The notes: a model not told the origin generated them from the sequence alone. A stretch of 8,714 nucleotides of DNA from Hymenobacter sp. (GCA_025362615.1 JANYFQ010000483.1:1-8714); one strand, 5' to 3'. Numbered from the stretch's first letter, positions 1 to 6,035 are shown. Numbers and translations are program-made.

Positions 1-45
1 CACCGCCCCGACTTTCTGAACAGCTTCAGCCGCAAAAACAACTAA
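1..45 (+). CDS. 3' end of an unidentified gene (partial)
   Basis: Reading from the first base gives 14 sense codons (HRPDFLNSFSRKNN) followed by TAA at 43-45. The other two + frames give either an early stop or an unlikely Lys/Gln-rich run into the downstream gene. The basic, polar ending is plausible as a protein C-terminus, but it is too short to assign a family. The gene would converge on the SDR that ends at 67, with an A-rich 21-bp gap (46-66) that holds no hairpin. It is called only because the window appears to cut a coding region here. Confidence 0.35.
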   Translation, partial: HRPDFLNSFSRKNN

Positions 46-66
46 CAAAAAATCAAACACTAAAAA

Positions 67-762
67 TTATTTGCGCGGTTGCAACGGCCGCATTTCCACG
101 TCGGCGATGAGAAAGTTTTGCGGGGCTTGCAGCGTGTACAGAATGGTGGCGGCCACATCCTCGGGGTGCATCATCGAGTCGTTGGCCTCGGTGCCGGGGA
201 TGTCGTCGAAGAAGTTCGTTTGGGTGGAGCCGGGGTAGAAGCAACTCACTTTGATGCCTTCGCTGCGGACCTCCTTCAGCAGGGCCTGCGAAAAGCCGCG
301 CACCGCGAATTTGGTGGCGCAGTAGCCCGCCATTTTTTCGATGCCGGCGATGCCCGCAATGCTCGAAAGGTTGATAATATGGCCTTCCTGCTGGGTTTTC
401 ATCAGCGGCAACACGGCGCGGGTGCAGTAAAAAAGCCCGTGTACGTTGGTGTCGAACATGAGCTTCCAATTGTCTGTCGAAAAGCCATCTACCAGGCCCG
501 CCACGCCCAGGCCAGCGTTGTTGATGAGGACGTGAATGGCCCCGCCCATGTCGGCCAGCGTAGCCTGGCAGGCGGCATTCACCGCTTTTTCGTCGCGTAC
601 GTCGCAGGCAAAAAAGCGGAAATGTTCGTGCTGCAAGCCCTGGGGTGCGGTGCGCCCCCAGCCTGCCACTCGGGCACCGGCGGCCAGCAACGCCTCGGCC
701 GTGGCCCGGCCAATGCCGCCGCTCACGCCCGTCACGACGGCGATTTTGCCTCCTAGCTGCAT
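67..762 (-). CDS. SDR family NAD(P)-dependent oxidoreductase
   Basis: This is a classical short-chain dehydrogenase/reductase of 231 aa, the usual length for the family. Visible motifs are the Rossmann cofactor loop TGVSGGIG (residues 11-18), the NNAG motif (81-84), the catalytic Ser134, Tyr147 and Lys151 (S-x12-Y-x3-K), and the YPG segment (176-178) after the active site. It should be a soluble cytoplasmic enzyme that reduces a carbonyl or oxidises an alcohol with NAD(P)H. The substrate cannot be read from the sequence. The ATG at 762 is preferred because it places the first beta strand (KIAVVTG) at residues 6-12, as is typical. An in-frame TTG at 792 would add ten residues and overlap the promoter region of the neighbour. 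The gene diverges from the GIN lipoprotein. The enzyme family is secure; a specific name is not. Confidence 0.93.
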   Translation of the reverse strand: MQLGGKIAVVTGVSGGIGRATAEALLAAGARVAGWGRTAPQGLQHEHFRFFACDVRDEKAVNAACQATLADMGGAIHVLINNAGLGVAGLVDGFSTDNWKLMFDTNVHGLFYCTRAVLPLMKTQQEGHIINLSSIAGIAGIEKMAGYCATKFAVRGFSQALLKEVRSEGIKVSCFYPGSTQTNFFDDIPGTEANDSMMHPEDVAATILYTLQAPQNFLIADVEMRPLQPRK

Positions 763-772
763 CGTATCTTTG
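745..772 (+). promoter_or_regulatory. Candidate Bacteroidota promoter for the GIN lipoprotein
   Basis: TATCTTTG at 765-772 matches the TAnnTTTG -7 consensus of the Bacteroidota primary sigma factor exactly. TTTG at 745-748 could serve as the -33 element, although the 16-bp spacing is shorter than the usual 19-21 bp. The implied start site, near 778, gives a leader of about 25 nt before the ATG at 804. The element lies across the first codons of the divergent SDR, so the two promoters would overlap. This is a pattern match only. Confidence 0.35.
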
Positions 773-803
773 GGTTGAAGTAACTCATTCAAAGCAAAAA
801 TTT

Positions 804-1595
804 ATGGCAAACGCCCTTTTCAACCCGCAAGTTAGCGGGGCGGGCAGGTTCGGGCGGGCCGTGGGGCGGTGGGCAGTGGCCCTGGGCACGGCCCTTGCCC
901 TCGGCGCTTGCAGCCCCGGCCACGGCACCGATTGCCTGAAAAGCACCGGCGACATCATCACCCAGCGCCGCGCCGTGGCCCGTGGGCTCTCCGTCGTCAC
1001 GGCCTTCGACAACGTGGACCTGACGCTGGTGCAGGACACGGCCACCTTCGCCGAAGTACGCGCCGGCGAAAACCTAATCGACGACATCACCCTCACCCGT
1101 AAGGGCAATGCCCTGGAAATCGGCAACTCCAGCCGCTGCAACTGGGTGCGCTCCTACGACAACCCGCGCCAGGTCACGCTGCACCTGCCCTACGTCAACA
1201 GCCTGTTTTTGCGCGGCACCGGCAACGTAAGCACCGCCGGCGAATGGCGGCAAGACACCATCTTTTTTCACCTCGTAGGCGGCGGCGACTTCGACCTCAA
1301 CGTGCGGGCCACCCAAGTGTACCTCGATTGTTACGAAATCGGCGATGTTCACCTCCGTGGCACCGCCGATGCCTTCAATTTTACCCTCGGCACCGAAGGC
1401 CGCTTGTTTGCCAACGGCTTCACCACCAAGATATGCTACTTTCGCATGGAGCGCGATAGCAACGGCGATGCCTATGTGCGGGCCACCGAGCGCCTGGGCG
1501 GCACCATCGCCGGCCAGGGAACCCTGTTTTACAGCGGCAACCCGGCTTTTAAAGACTTGCGCGTGACCGGGAAAGGCCGCGCTGTGGCGGAATAA
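804..1595 (+). CDS. GIN-domain (DUF2807) lipoprotein
   Basis: This is a 263-aa exported lipoprotein. The N-terminus has a hydrophobic stretch (about 23-34) ending in a lipobox, LGAC, with the lipidated Cys at residue 36. That predicts membrane anchoring after signal peptidase II cleavage. The mature part begins near residue 58 with the pattern of the putative auto-transporter adhesin, head GIN domain family (DUF2807): a VVTAFDNVDLTLVQ strand, then NLIDDITLTRKGNALEI, then repeated short strands with Gly-Thr-Gly turns (136-141, 157-162, 184-187) that suggest a right-handed beta-helix. The molecular role of this family is not established; adhesion is only a label. The ATG at 804 is chosen because it gives a proper signal peptide and has an A-rich leader. 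The open frame back to 645 is antisense to the SDR. The stop lies 9 bp from the convergent second SDR. Confidence 0.9.
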   Translation: MANALFNPQVSGAGRFGRAVGRWAVALGTALALGACSPGHGTDCLKSTGDIITQRRAVARGLSVVTAFDNVDLTLVQDTATFAEVRAGENLIDDITLTRKGNALEIGNSSRCNWVRSYDNPRQVTLHLPYVNSLFLRGTGNVSTAGEWRQDTIFFHLVGGGDFDLNVRATQVYLDCYEIGDVHLRGTADAFNFTLGTEGRLFANGFTTKICYFRMERDSNGDAYVRATERLGGTIAGQGTLFYSGNPAFKDLRVTGKGRAVAE

Positions 1596-1604
1596 CGCGG
1601 CGCG

Positions 1605-2327
1605 TCAAATATCTCCGAGTTGCGGCCGAATCAGAATTTCCTCCACCACCGCCGATGGGCTGAGAGCGAAAGCCCCGAAAACGGCTTCGGCTACGTCGGC
1701 TGCGCCGATAAAGCGGGCCTCGGGCAGCCCGGCCCCCGCCCAACTGTCGGTGAAAGTTGCGCCGGGCAACACGGCCGTCACGCGCACGCCCTGGTCTTTT
1801 AGCTCGGCCCGCAGGTTGCGGGTAAAGCCGTAGAGGGCGTGCTTGGCGATGCCGTAGGAGCCGCCGTTGGGGTAGGCGGTGAGGCTGGCCGTGGAGCAGA
1901 TGGTGAAGATGTGGCCCGCGCCCCGTGCAATAAAGCCCGGCAGCAGCGGCAGCGTCAGGTCGTAGGCACTCAGCAGGTTCACGGCCAGCATCTGGCGGAG
2001 CTGCGAACCGTCGGCGGGCTCGTCTTGCAGGCGGCCGGGCAAAAAAGCCCCGGCGTTGTGGACCAGCACCGCAACGGGCGCAGGCAGGGCCTGCACAAAG
2101 GCGGCGAAACGAGCGCAGTCGGCGGGCTGGGCCAGGTCGGCAGCGTGCGTGGACAATACTGCGGCCGGGAAATCGGCGGCGCATTCGGCGGCCAGGCGGG
2201 CCAGGTCGGAGGCCGAGCGGGCGCAGGTGGCCACGGAGTAGCCGGCCTGCAGAAAGCGCCGCACTACGGCGCGGCCAATACCTTTGCTGCCGCCGGTCAC
2301 GACGACTAGTTTTTGGGCTTCGTTCAC
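1605..2327 (-). CDS. SDR family NAD(P)-dependent oxidoreductase
   Basis: This is a second classical short-chain dehydrogenase, 240 aa from a GTG start. Motifs are TGGSKGIG (11-18), HNAG (90-93, where most relatives have NNAG), the catalytic Ser145, Tyr158 and Lys162, and LPGATFT (187-193). The C-terminal ILIRPQ resembles the RP-containing tail of many bacterial SDRs of the sepiapterin-reductase/3-oxoacyl-reductase type. The substrate is unknown. The start is inferred. GTG at 2327 puts the first strand (KLVVVTGG) at residues 6-13. The longer frame begins at a TTG at 2483 and adds a low-complexity, basic 52-residue leader with no family match I recognise. The gene converges on the GIN lipoprotein and diverges from mlaE. 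The fold resembles that of the SDR at 67-762, but the sequences differ clearly, so this is not a recent duplicate. Confidence 0.92.
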   Translation of the reverse strand: MNEAQKLVVVTGGSKGIGRAVVRRFLQAGYSVATCARSASDLARLAAECAADFPAAVLSTHAADLAQPADCARFAAFVQALPAPVAVLVHNAGAFLPGRLQDEPADGSQLRQMLAVNLLSAYDLTLPLLPGFIARGAGHIFTICSTASLTAYPNGGSYGIAKHALYGFTRNLRAELKDQGVRVTAVLPGATFTDSWAGAGLPEARFIGAADVAEAVFGAFALSPSAVVEEILIRPQLGDI

Positions 2328-2524
2328 TTGTTTGGTTGTTTTGCGTATGCGGGCCAGCCAGCCGCCTCGTCCGGCAATTGCAGCCGTAACCGATGGCGGC
2401 CCCGACGGTTTTGGCTCAGCTTGTCGCCGCAATTTAAAGCATTTGCCTTCGCCCCACCGTTTGCCCAAAAAACATCCCGGCAATCCGAAAGGCGCACTGG
2501 CCCCGACTTACACTTACCCAACTC

Positions 2525-3256
2525 ATGCTCACCGCGTTTGGCAATTTCGTTCTTTTTATCCGCAGTATGCTTAGCCGCTCCGAGCGGTTCAAGGTGCTGT
2601 GGGCGCGCACCATCGACGAAGCCATGCTTATCGGGGTCGATTCCATTTTCATCGTCAGCATCGTGTCGGCGTTTATCGGCGCCGTAACCTGCGTCCAGAT
2701 TGCCTACAATATGTCGAACCCGCTCATCCCCAAAAGCACCATCGGTTTCATGGTGCGCGAGATGACGATTCTGGAGCTGGCCCCCACCATTACCTGCATC
2801 GTGCTGGCCGGCAAGGTAGGCAGTAGCATTGCCGGTGGCCTGGGCACCATGAAGATAACCGAGCAAGTGGCGGCGCTGGAAGTAATGGGCATCAACGCCA
2901 CTTCCTACCTCGTGCTGCCGCGCATTCTGGCAGCCGTTATCATGTTTCCGCTGCTCGTAATTATGGCGATGGTGCTGGGTATTCTGGGCGGCTACCTCGC
3001 CGGCACCCTCACCAACGTAATGGGTGCCCAGGACTACATCGAAGGCATCCGCACCGATTTTGTGCCCTACAACATCGTATTTGCCCTGATAAAAGCCGTT
3101 GTTTTTGCCTTTCTCATTTCGGCCATTTCGTCCTTCAAAGGCTTCAATACCAGGGGTGGAGCACTGGAAGTCGGGGCCGCCAGCACCGGGGCCGTTACAG
3201 CCTCCATCATCGCCATTCTCATCGCCGACTTCGTGCTGGCAGCGGTGCTGCTGTAA
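2525..3256 (+). CDS. mlaE: MlaE-family ABC transporter permease
   Basis: This is the membrane subunit (243 aa, a full-length size) of an MCE-type lipid ABC transporter, which moves phospholipid between the inner and outer membranes. Features are an amphipathic N-terminal interfacial helix (about 1-30), then about five hydrophobic segments (roughly 41-60, 83-101, 134-160, 182-203 and 222-243). Between them is the conserved ATPase-coupling stretch EQVAALEVMGINATSYLVLPR, split here as EQVAALEVMG (113-122) and INATSYLVLPR (123-133). The GKVGSSIAGGLGTMK motif (97-110) is also typical. The start codon is ATG. No upstream promoter box was found in the 197-bp divergent region shared with the second SDR. 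The partner ATPase follows on the same strand after a 234-bp gap, longer than expected for an operon pair. No MCE-domain (MlaD) gene is adjacent. Orthology to E. coli MlaE specifically is inferred from the family. Confidence 0.93.
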   Translation: MLTAFGNFVLFIRSMLSRSERFKVLWARTIDEAMLIGVDSIFIVSIVSAFIGAVTCVQIAYNMSNPLIPKSTIGFMVREMTILELAPTITCIVLAGKVGSSIAGGLGTMKITEQVAALEVMGINATSYLVLPRILAAVIMFPLLVIMAMVLGILGGYLAGTLTNVMGAQDYIEGIRTDFVPYNIVFALIKAVVFAFLISAISSFKGFNTRGGALEVGAASTGAVTASIIAILIADFVLAAVLL

Positions 3257-3264
3257 GTTGGCGG

Positions 3265-3296
3265 ATTGGTGAATTGGGGGATTGGTAAATTGGCGG
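3265..3296 (+). repeat. Octamer repeat ATTGNNNN x4, left copy
   Basis: Four consecutive 8-bp units all begin with ATTG: ATTGGTGA, ATTGGGGG, ATTGGTAA and ATTGGCGG. They start 8 bp after the mlaE stop. The first 29 bp match the reverse complement of 3454-3482 at 23 of 29 positions, so the two copies form an inverted pair flanking most of the mlaE-mlaF spacer. Every mismatch is a G in this copy and a T or C in the other. Confidence 0.75.
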
Positions 3297-3307
3297 GTCG
3301 AGGCATC

Positions 3308-3387
3308 GCGCCTGACAGAGCGGTGGCAGCACAGCTTGGTGGTACATAAAACACGTACACTGACCCGGAAACCGCTCTAATTGGCGC
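3308..3387. repeat. Imperfect palindrome in the mlaE-mlaF spacer
   Basis: GCGCC (3308-3312) and AGAGCGGT (3317-3324) are exactly complementary to ACCGCTCT (3371-3378) and GGCGC (3383-3387). They are separated on each side by a symmetrical 4-nt internal loop. The arms give 13 of 17 pairs around a 46-nt loop. It lacks a U tract, so it does not look like a standard terminator. It could be an RNA structure that limits read-through from mlaE to mlaF, or the core of a small inserted element. Confidence 0.55.
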
Positions 3388-3450
3388 ACGAACCGCAGTA
3401 AAAGGTTTATCAGCTTGCAGTAAGCGCCCCAACCCCATCCAACCCGTGAG

Positions 3451-3482
3451 CAAACAATTTAACAATACAGCAATTCAACAAT
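3451..3482 (-). repeat. Octamer repeat ATTGNNNN x4, right copy (inverted)
   Basis: On the minus strand this reads ATTGTTGA, ATTGCTGT, ATTGTTAA, ATTGTTTG, which are four ATTG-led octamers like those at 3265-3296 but inverted. It ends 8 bp before the mlaF ATG. It makes up most of the codons between an in-frame GTG at 3446 and that ATG, which argues that the ATG is the real start and the repeat is leader. Confidence 0.75.
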
Positions 3483-3490
3483 TAAAAAAA

Positions 3491-4306
3491 ATGATTGAAG
3501 TATCCAATATCCAAAAATCATTCGACGGGCAGCAGGTACTCAAGGGCATTTCCTGCGTGTTCGAAACCGGCAAGTGCAACCTGTTGCTTGGCGGGTCGGG
3601 CACCGGCAAATCGGTGCTGTTGCAGTGCATTGTGGGCTTGATGAAGCCCGACATTGGCTCCATCACCTTCGACGGCACGGTGTACACCAACAGCAAGATT
3701 GACATTCGCCAGGAAATTCGTCGCAAAATCGGAATGCTCTTCCAGGGTTCGGCCCTGTTCGATTCGATGACCGTGGCCCAGAACGTGGAGTTCCCGCTGC
3801 AAATGCTGACCCCTGACATGACGCCCGCCGACCGCCGCGACCGGGTAGCTTTTTGCCTGAAGCGCGTGGGGCTTGAAAACGCGGGCAACAAAATGCCCTC
3901 CGAAATTTCGGGCGGCATGAAGAAGCGCGTCGGCATCGCCCGCGCCATCGCCCCCAACTGTACCTACTTGTTCTGCGACGAACCTAACTCCGGCCTCGAC
4001 CCCGCTACGAGCATCAAAATCGACCAGCTCATCCACGAAATCACCCACGAGTACGGCATCACCACCGTCGTCGTGACGCACGACATGAACTCGGTGATTG
4101 AAATCGGCGAGCACATCATCTTCCTCCACCAGGGCAAAAAACTCTGGGACGGCACCAAAGACGACATTCTCAACGTCGAAGTACCCGAATTGAAAGAGTT
4201 CATCTTCAGCAGCAGCCTGGTACGGGCCGCCAAAAAAGTGGACGACGAGTCCGTCGGCGGCATGGCCGCCATCACCGACGATGCAGCGCACGGGGCCAAC
4301 ATTTGA
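3491..4306 (+). CDS. mlaF: MlaF-type ABC transporter ATP-binding protein
   Basis: This is the cytoplasmic ATPase subunit (271 aa) that would power the MlaE-type permease encoded upstream. All ABC motifs are intact: Walker A GGSGTGKS (34-41), Q-loop Gln85 in LFQGSALFD, signature ISGGM (139-143), Walker B YLFCDE (159-164) followed by PNSGLD (165-170), and H-loop His197 in VVTHDMNS. The residues after the H-loop (EIGEHIIFLHQGKKLWDG) and the C-terminal extension to 271 fit the MlaF/Ttg2A group. The extension is slightly longer than in many relatives and ends in an Ala/Asp-rich tail. The ATG at 3491 is preferred to the GTG at 3446: it follows an A-rich leader and starts the family's usual MIEV strand, while the intervening codons are repeat sequence. 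No MCE subunit gene follows; the next gene is convergent. Confidence 0.94.
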   Translation: MIEVSNIQKSFDGQQVLKGISCVFETGKCNLLLGGSGTGKSVLLQCIVGLMKPDIGSITFDGTVYTNSKIDIRQEIRRKIGMLFQGSALFDSMTVAQNVEFPLQMLTPDMTPADRRDRVAFCLKRVGLENAGNKMPSEISGGMKKRVGIARAIAPNCTYLFCDEPNSGLDPATSIKIDQLIHEITHEYGITTVVVTHDMNSVIEIGEHIIFLHQGKKLWDGTKDDILNVEVPELKEFIFSSSLVRAAKKVDDESVGGMAAITDDAAHGANI

Positions 4307-4310
4307 CCAC

Positions 4311-4344
4311 AGATTGAACGGATTTTAGCGGATTGAACGGATGC
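4311..4344 (-). repeat. Nonamer repeat ATCCGTTNA family, inverted copy
   Basis: On the + strand this reads as GATTGAACG, GATTTTAGCG, GATTGAACG, then GATGC. On the minus strand these are ATCCGTT-type units. The minus strand of the whole block aligns with 5148-5180 at roughly 28 of 33 positions, allowing a one-base gap. It starts 5 bp after the mlaF stop and lies upstream of the terminator. Confidence 0.7.
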
Positions 4345-4361
4345 GCCGCTGGCGCGGCTGA

Positions 4362-4376
4362 GTAGCCACGTTGTGG
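4362..4376 (+). repeat. GTAG-led mini-hairpin (possible REP relic)
   Basis: GTAG (4362-4365) is followed directly by CCAC-GTT-GTGG (4366-4376), a small perfect hairpin. Just upstream is another perfect hairpin, GCGCC-GCT-GGCGC (4343-4355). A GTAG-type tetranucleotide 5' of a palindrome is the known layout of REP elements mobilised by RAYT transposases. The stems are short, so this could be chance. Confidence 0.25.
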
Positions 4377-4433
4377 TTGGGCCGGGCCATAGTGGAGCGA
4401 GCCACGTCGGCCGTAGCTGCTGAAACTAAAAAG

Positions 4434-4468
4434 AAAGCCCCGGCTGCCAGCAGGCAACCGGGGCTTTT
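4434..4468. terminator. Bidirectional terminator between mlaF and yfiT
   Basis: The stem AAAGCCCCGG (4434-4443) pairs perfectly with CCGGGGCTTT (4458-4467). Inside the loop, TGCC (4445-4448) and GGCA (4453-4456) pair again around AGCA. The A-rich left flank and T4 right flank make it usable from both strands, as expected between the convergent mlaF and yfiT genes. The T tract is short, so efficiency is uncertain. Confidence 0.85.
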
Positions 4469-4518
4469 GCATTCAAAATCAGCAAACCATTGATTAGCAA
4501 ATCGGCAATCCACCGCAG

Positions 4519-5079
4519 TCAGGGACGCAAGCCTCGTTCCGTTAAATCCGTTTTAATCAGCGATTTCAGGTGTGCCAGGTGGTGCTGCCCGTGCCAGGCA
4601 TAGAGCGCCAAAGCCTGGTAGAGCGTGAAGGTGCGGCCCATGCCGGGGTGATAAAAAGTTCTGGCCCATTGCGCTTCGCTGAGGTGATGGAGCAGGATGG
4701 TCCAGCGCGTGTGCAAGGCTTCGAGCAGCGCCAGCGACACCGCGACGGGCGTAGCAGCTACGTCGGGCAGCTCGGCCCAAGCGGCTTCGTCGTAGGGCCG
4801 GATGGTAGGGTTTTCCTCCGTCAGCGCCAACCGAAAACGGGTGTAAGCGTTGAGGTGCGAGTCGACGAGGTGGTGGATGACCTGCCGGCCAGTCCAGCCA
4901 CCGGGGCGATAAGGCTGCTCCAGACGCTCCCCGCCCGCCGCACGGGCCGCTGCCATGAGGGCCGCCGGCAACGCCTCCAGCTGCGTAATAAGCGCCGCAC
5001 ACTCGGCCGCCGCGAGCGGACCAGTGGGAAGTTGATAATGCCCGATGGGAAAGCGCAGGTATTCGTCGGATGAGTCCAT
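4519..5079 (-). CDS. yfiT: YfiT/DinB-family metal-dependent thiol (bacillithiol) transferase
   Basis: This is a 186-aa four-helix-bundle protein of the DinB/YfiT superfamily. In this family a metal held by three His residues activates a low-molecular-weight thiol such as bacillithiol and transfers it to electrophiles. The start DEYLRFPIGHYQLP (5-18), the motif GGWTGRQVIHHLVDSH (60-75) and WHGQHHLAHL (162-171) match the family. The candidate ligands are His69 or His70, His163 and His167. The length is normal. The ATG at 5079 is preferred; a GTG at 5118 would add a short Phe/Leu-rich leader (ASLFFFALLVVA) that could mimic a signal peptide, which this cytoplasmic family does not carry. The last codons (IKTDLTE) overlap a copy of the nonamer repeat. 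Use of bacillithiol by this organism is inferred from the family name only. Confidence 0.9.
   Translation of the reverse strand: MDSSDEYLRFPIGHYQLPTGPLAAAECAALITQLEALPAALMAAARAAGGERLEQPYRPGGWTGRQVIHHLVDSHLNAYTRFRLALTEENPTIRPYDEAAWAELPDVAATPVAVSLALLEALHTRWTILLHHLSEAQWARTFYHPGMGRTFTLYQALALYAWHGQHHLAHLKSLIKTDLTERGLRP
4537..4558 (+). repeat. Nonamer repeat copy inside the 3' end of yfiT
   Basis: TTCCGTTAA and ATCCGTTTT followed by AATC form two and a half units of the ATCCGTTNA family. They have the same orientation as the copy at 5148-5185. Unlike the other copies, this one lies within coding sequence and encodes the penultimate residues IKTDLTE of YfiT on the minus strand. Confidence 0.5.
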
Positions 5080-5147
5080 AGCCACAACTAAAAGCGCAAA
5101 AAAAAACAAAGAAGCCACCCTCCCACGTCATCAGCTGCGGCGGCGGC

Positions 5148-5185
5148 GCATCCGTTTCATCCGTTAAATCCGTTTGAATCGGCGG
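5148..5185 (+). repeat. Nonamer repeat ATCCGTTNN x3 between yfiT and the nuclease gene
   Basis: ATCCGTTTC (5150-5158), ATCCGTTAA (5159-5167) and ATCCGTTTG (5168-5176) are three tandem 9-bp units, followed by a degenerate fourth, AATCGGCGG. The block fills much of the 110-bp spacer between the bifunctional-nuclease gene stop and the yfiT start. It is the inverted partner of 4311-4344. Confidence 0.75.
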
Positions 5186-5189
5186 TCAA

Positions 5190-5828
5190 TCAGCGGTCCC
5201 GTTTGTTCAGCTCGTCGCGGATTTTGGCGGCTTTTTCGTAGTCCTCTTTTTCCAGGGCCTGGGCCAGCATTTTCGTCAGTTCGTCGAGCGATACCTGGCC
5301 GCTGGGGTCGCGGGGTTCGGGGCGGGCCGGACGGCGGGTGGCATCGTCGGCATCTTCCTCGTCCTGGTCGTCGTCGTCGTCCTGGTCATCGTCGGTTCCA
5401 GACTCGTTTTCCTCCTCGTCGGTGAGGATGATGCCCGCCTCGCTGAGCACCGCCTCGACGGTGAAGATGGGCACTTCGAAGCGCAGGCCGATGGCGATGG
5501 CATCGGAGGGCCGGGCATCAATGTCGAACGTCGTGGCCCCGTCGGAGCACACGATGCGCGAGTAAAACACGCCTTCCTTGAGGTCGGAAATCACGACTTC
5601 GACAATGGCCACGTGGACGTGTTCGGCGAAGGATTTGAACAGGTCGTGCGTCAGGGGCCGGTTGGGGCTGATTTTTTCAATCTGGATGGCAATGCTTTGC
5701 GCCTCAAACATTCCGATGATGATGGGCAAACGGCGATTGCCGTGCTTCTCGCCCAAAATAAGGGCGAAGGAGCCGGACTGCGACTGGCTGGACGAAAGGC
5801 CCAGGATTTCGAGCGGAATTTTTTTCAA
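5190..5828 (-). CDS. Bifunctional nuclease (BFN/DUF151) domain protein with C-terminal UVR motif
   Basis: This is a 212-aa two-domain protein. Residues 1 to about 135 are the bifunctional nuclease (DUF151) domain: KIPLEILGLSSSQSQSGS at the start, then GNRRLPIIIGMFEAQSIAI and ARPSDAIAIGLR (105-116), which are the family's most conserved segments. A very acidic linker follows, with 19 of 27 residues Asp or Glu at 136-162. The C-terminus (179-208) is a UvrB/UvrC interaction motif (LTKMLAQALEKEDYEKAAKIRDEL). Plant and Thermotoga relatives have nuclease activity, but the bacterial cellular role is not settled. The UVR motif hints at protein partners. The start is uncertain. I chose TTG at 5828 because it puts KKIPLEILG at the usual N-terminus; a GTG at 5891 would add 21 Pro-rich residues. 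No ATG exists before Met40. It lies upstream of yfiT on the same strand. Confidence 0.9.
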   Translation of the reverse strand: MKKIPLEILGLSSSQSQSGSFALILGEKHGNRRLPIIIGMFEAQSIAIQIEKISPNRPLTHDLFKSFAEHVHVAIVEVVISDLKEGVFYSRIVCSDGATTFDIDARPSDAIAIGLRFEVPIFTVEAVLSEAGIILTDEEENESGTDDDQDDDDDQDEEDADDATRRPARPEPRDPSGQVSLDELTKMLAQALEKEDYEKAAKIRDELNKRDR

Positions 5829-5959
5829 GGGAAGCGAGGGCTGGAAGCTTGGGGCGAAACTTCGGCGTTGGGGCGGGGCCGCGGCGGGCACCCGGCGGGG
5901 TTGGGAATGATTGGTACGGCAAATAAAGCACCCCGGCTTGAATAAGCGGCGCGGGCAGG

Positions 5960-6011
5960 GCGCGTAAGGTGGGTTTTCAACCCGCGACGAGCGCAGCGAG
6001 CGGCTCGCGCC
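5960..6011 (+). repeat. 52-bp REP-like inverted repeat, left arm
   Basis: These 52 bases match the reverse complement of 6100-6151 at 46 of 52 positions. The arm contains the small hairpins GGGTT-TTC-AACCC (5971-5983) and GCGAGC-G-GCTCGC (5996-6008). The equivalent position in the right arm carries GTAG, the tetranucleotide typical of REP elements. With the terminator in between, the pair fills most of the 325-bp gap from 5829 to 6153. The rest, 5829-5959, is GC-rich leader with nothing else I can support. Confidence 0.8.
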
Positions 6012-6035
6012 GGGTTTTTAGCGGGTTGGCGCGGC

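Noticed and set aside
79..756. 225-codon + strand frame opposite the first SDR
   Set aside because: The minus strand carries all SDR catalytic motifs; this frame is its shadow, rich in His, Gly and Ala.
645..803. Upstream extension of the GIN lipoprotein by 53 codons
   Set aside because: It would bury the signal peptide and lipobox inside the protein and overlaps the SDR coding region on the other strand.
67..2327. The two SDR genes as a recent duplication around the lipoprotein
   Set aside because: Outside the shared SDR motifs the proteins differ throughout, so they are separate family members.
2328..2483. 52-residue N-terminal extension of the second SDR from a TTG
   Set aside because: It is low-complexity, basic, unlike the family N-terminus, and lies in the divergent regulatory region of mlaE.
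3265..3482. CRISPR-like array from the regularly spaced ATTG octamers
   Set aside because: The units are contiguous 8-mers with no spacers, and no cas gene is present.
3518..4291. 257-codon minus-strand frame opposite mlaF
   Set aside because: It is the shadow of an intact ABC ATPase; the translation is low-complexity Val/Asp/His-rich with no domain.
4311..5185. Composite transposon carrying yfiT between inverted repeats
   Set aside because: There is no transposase and no target duplication visible, and the repeats are short low-complexity nonamers of a kind expected at many spacers.
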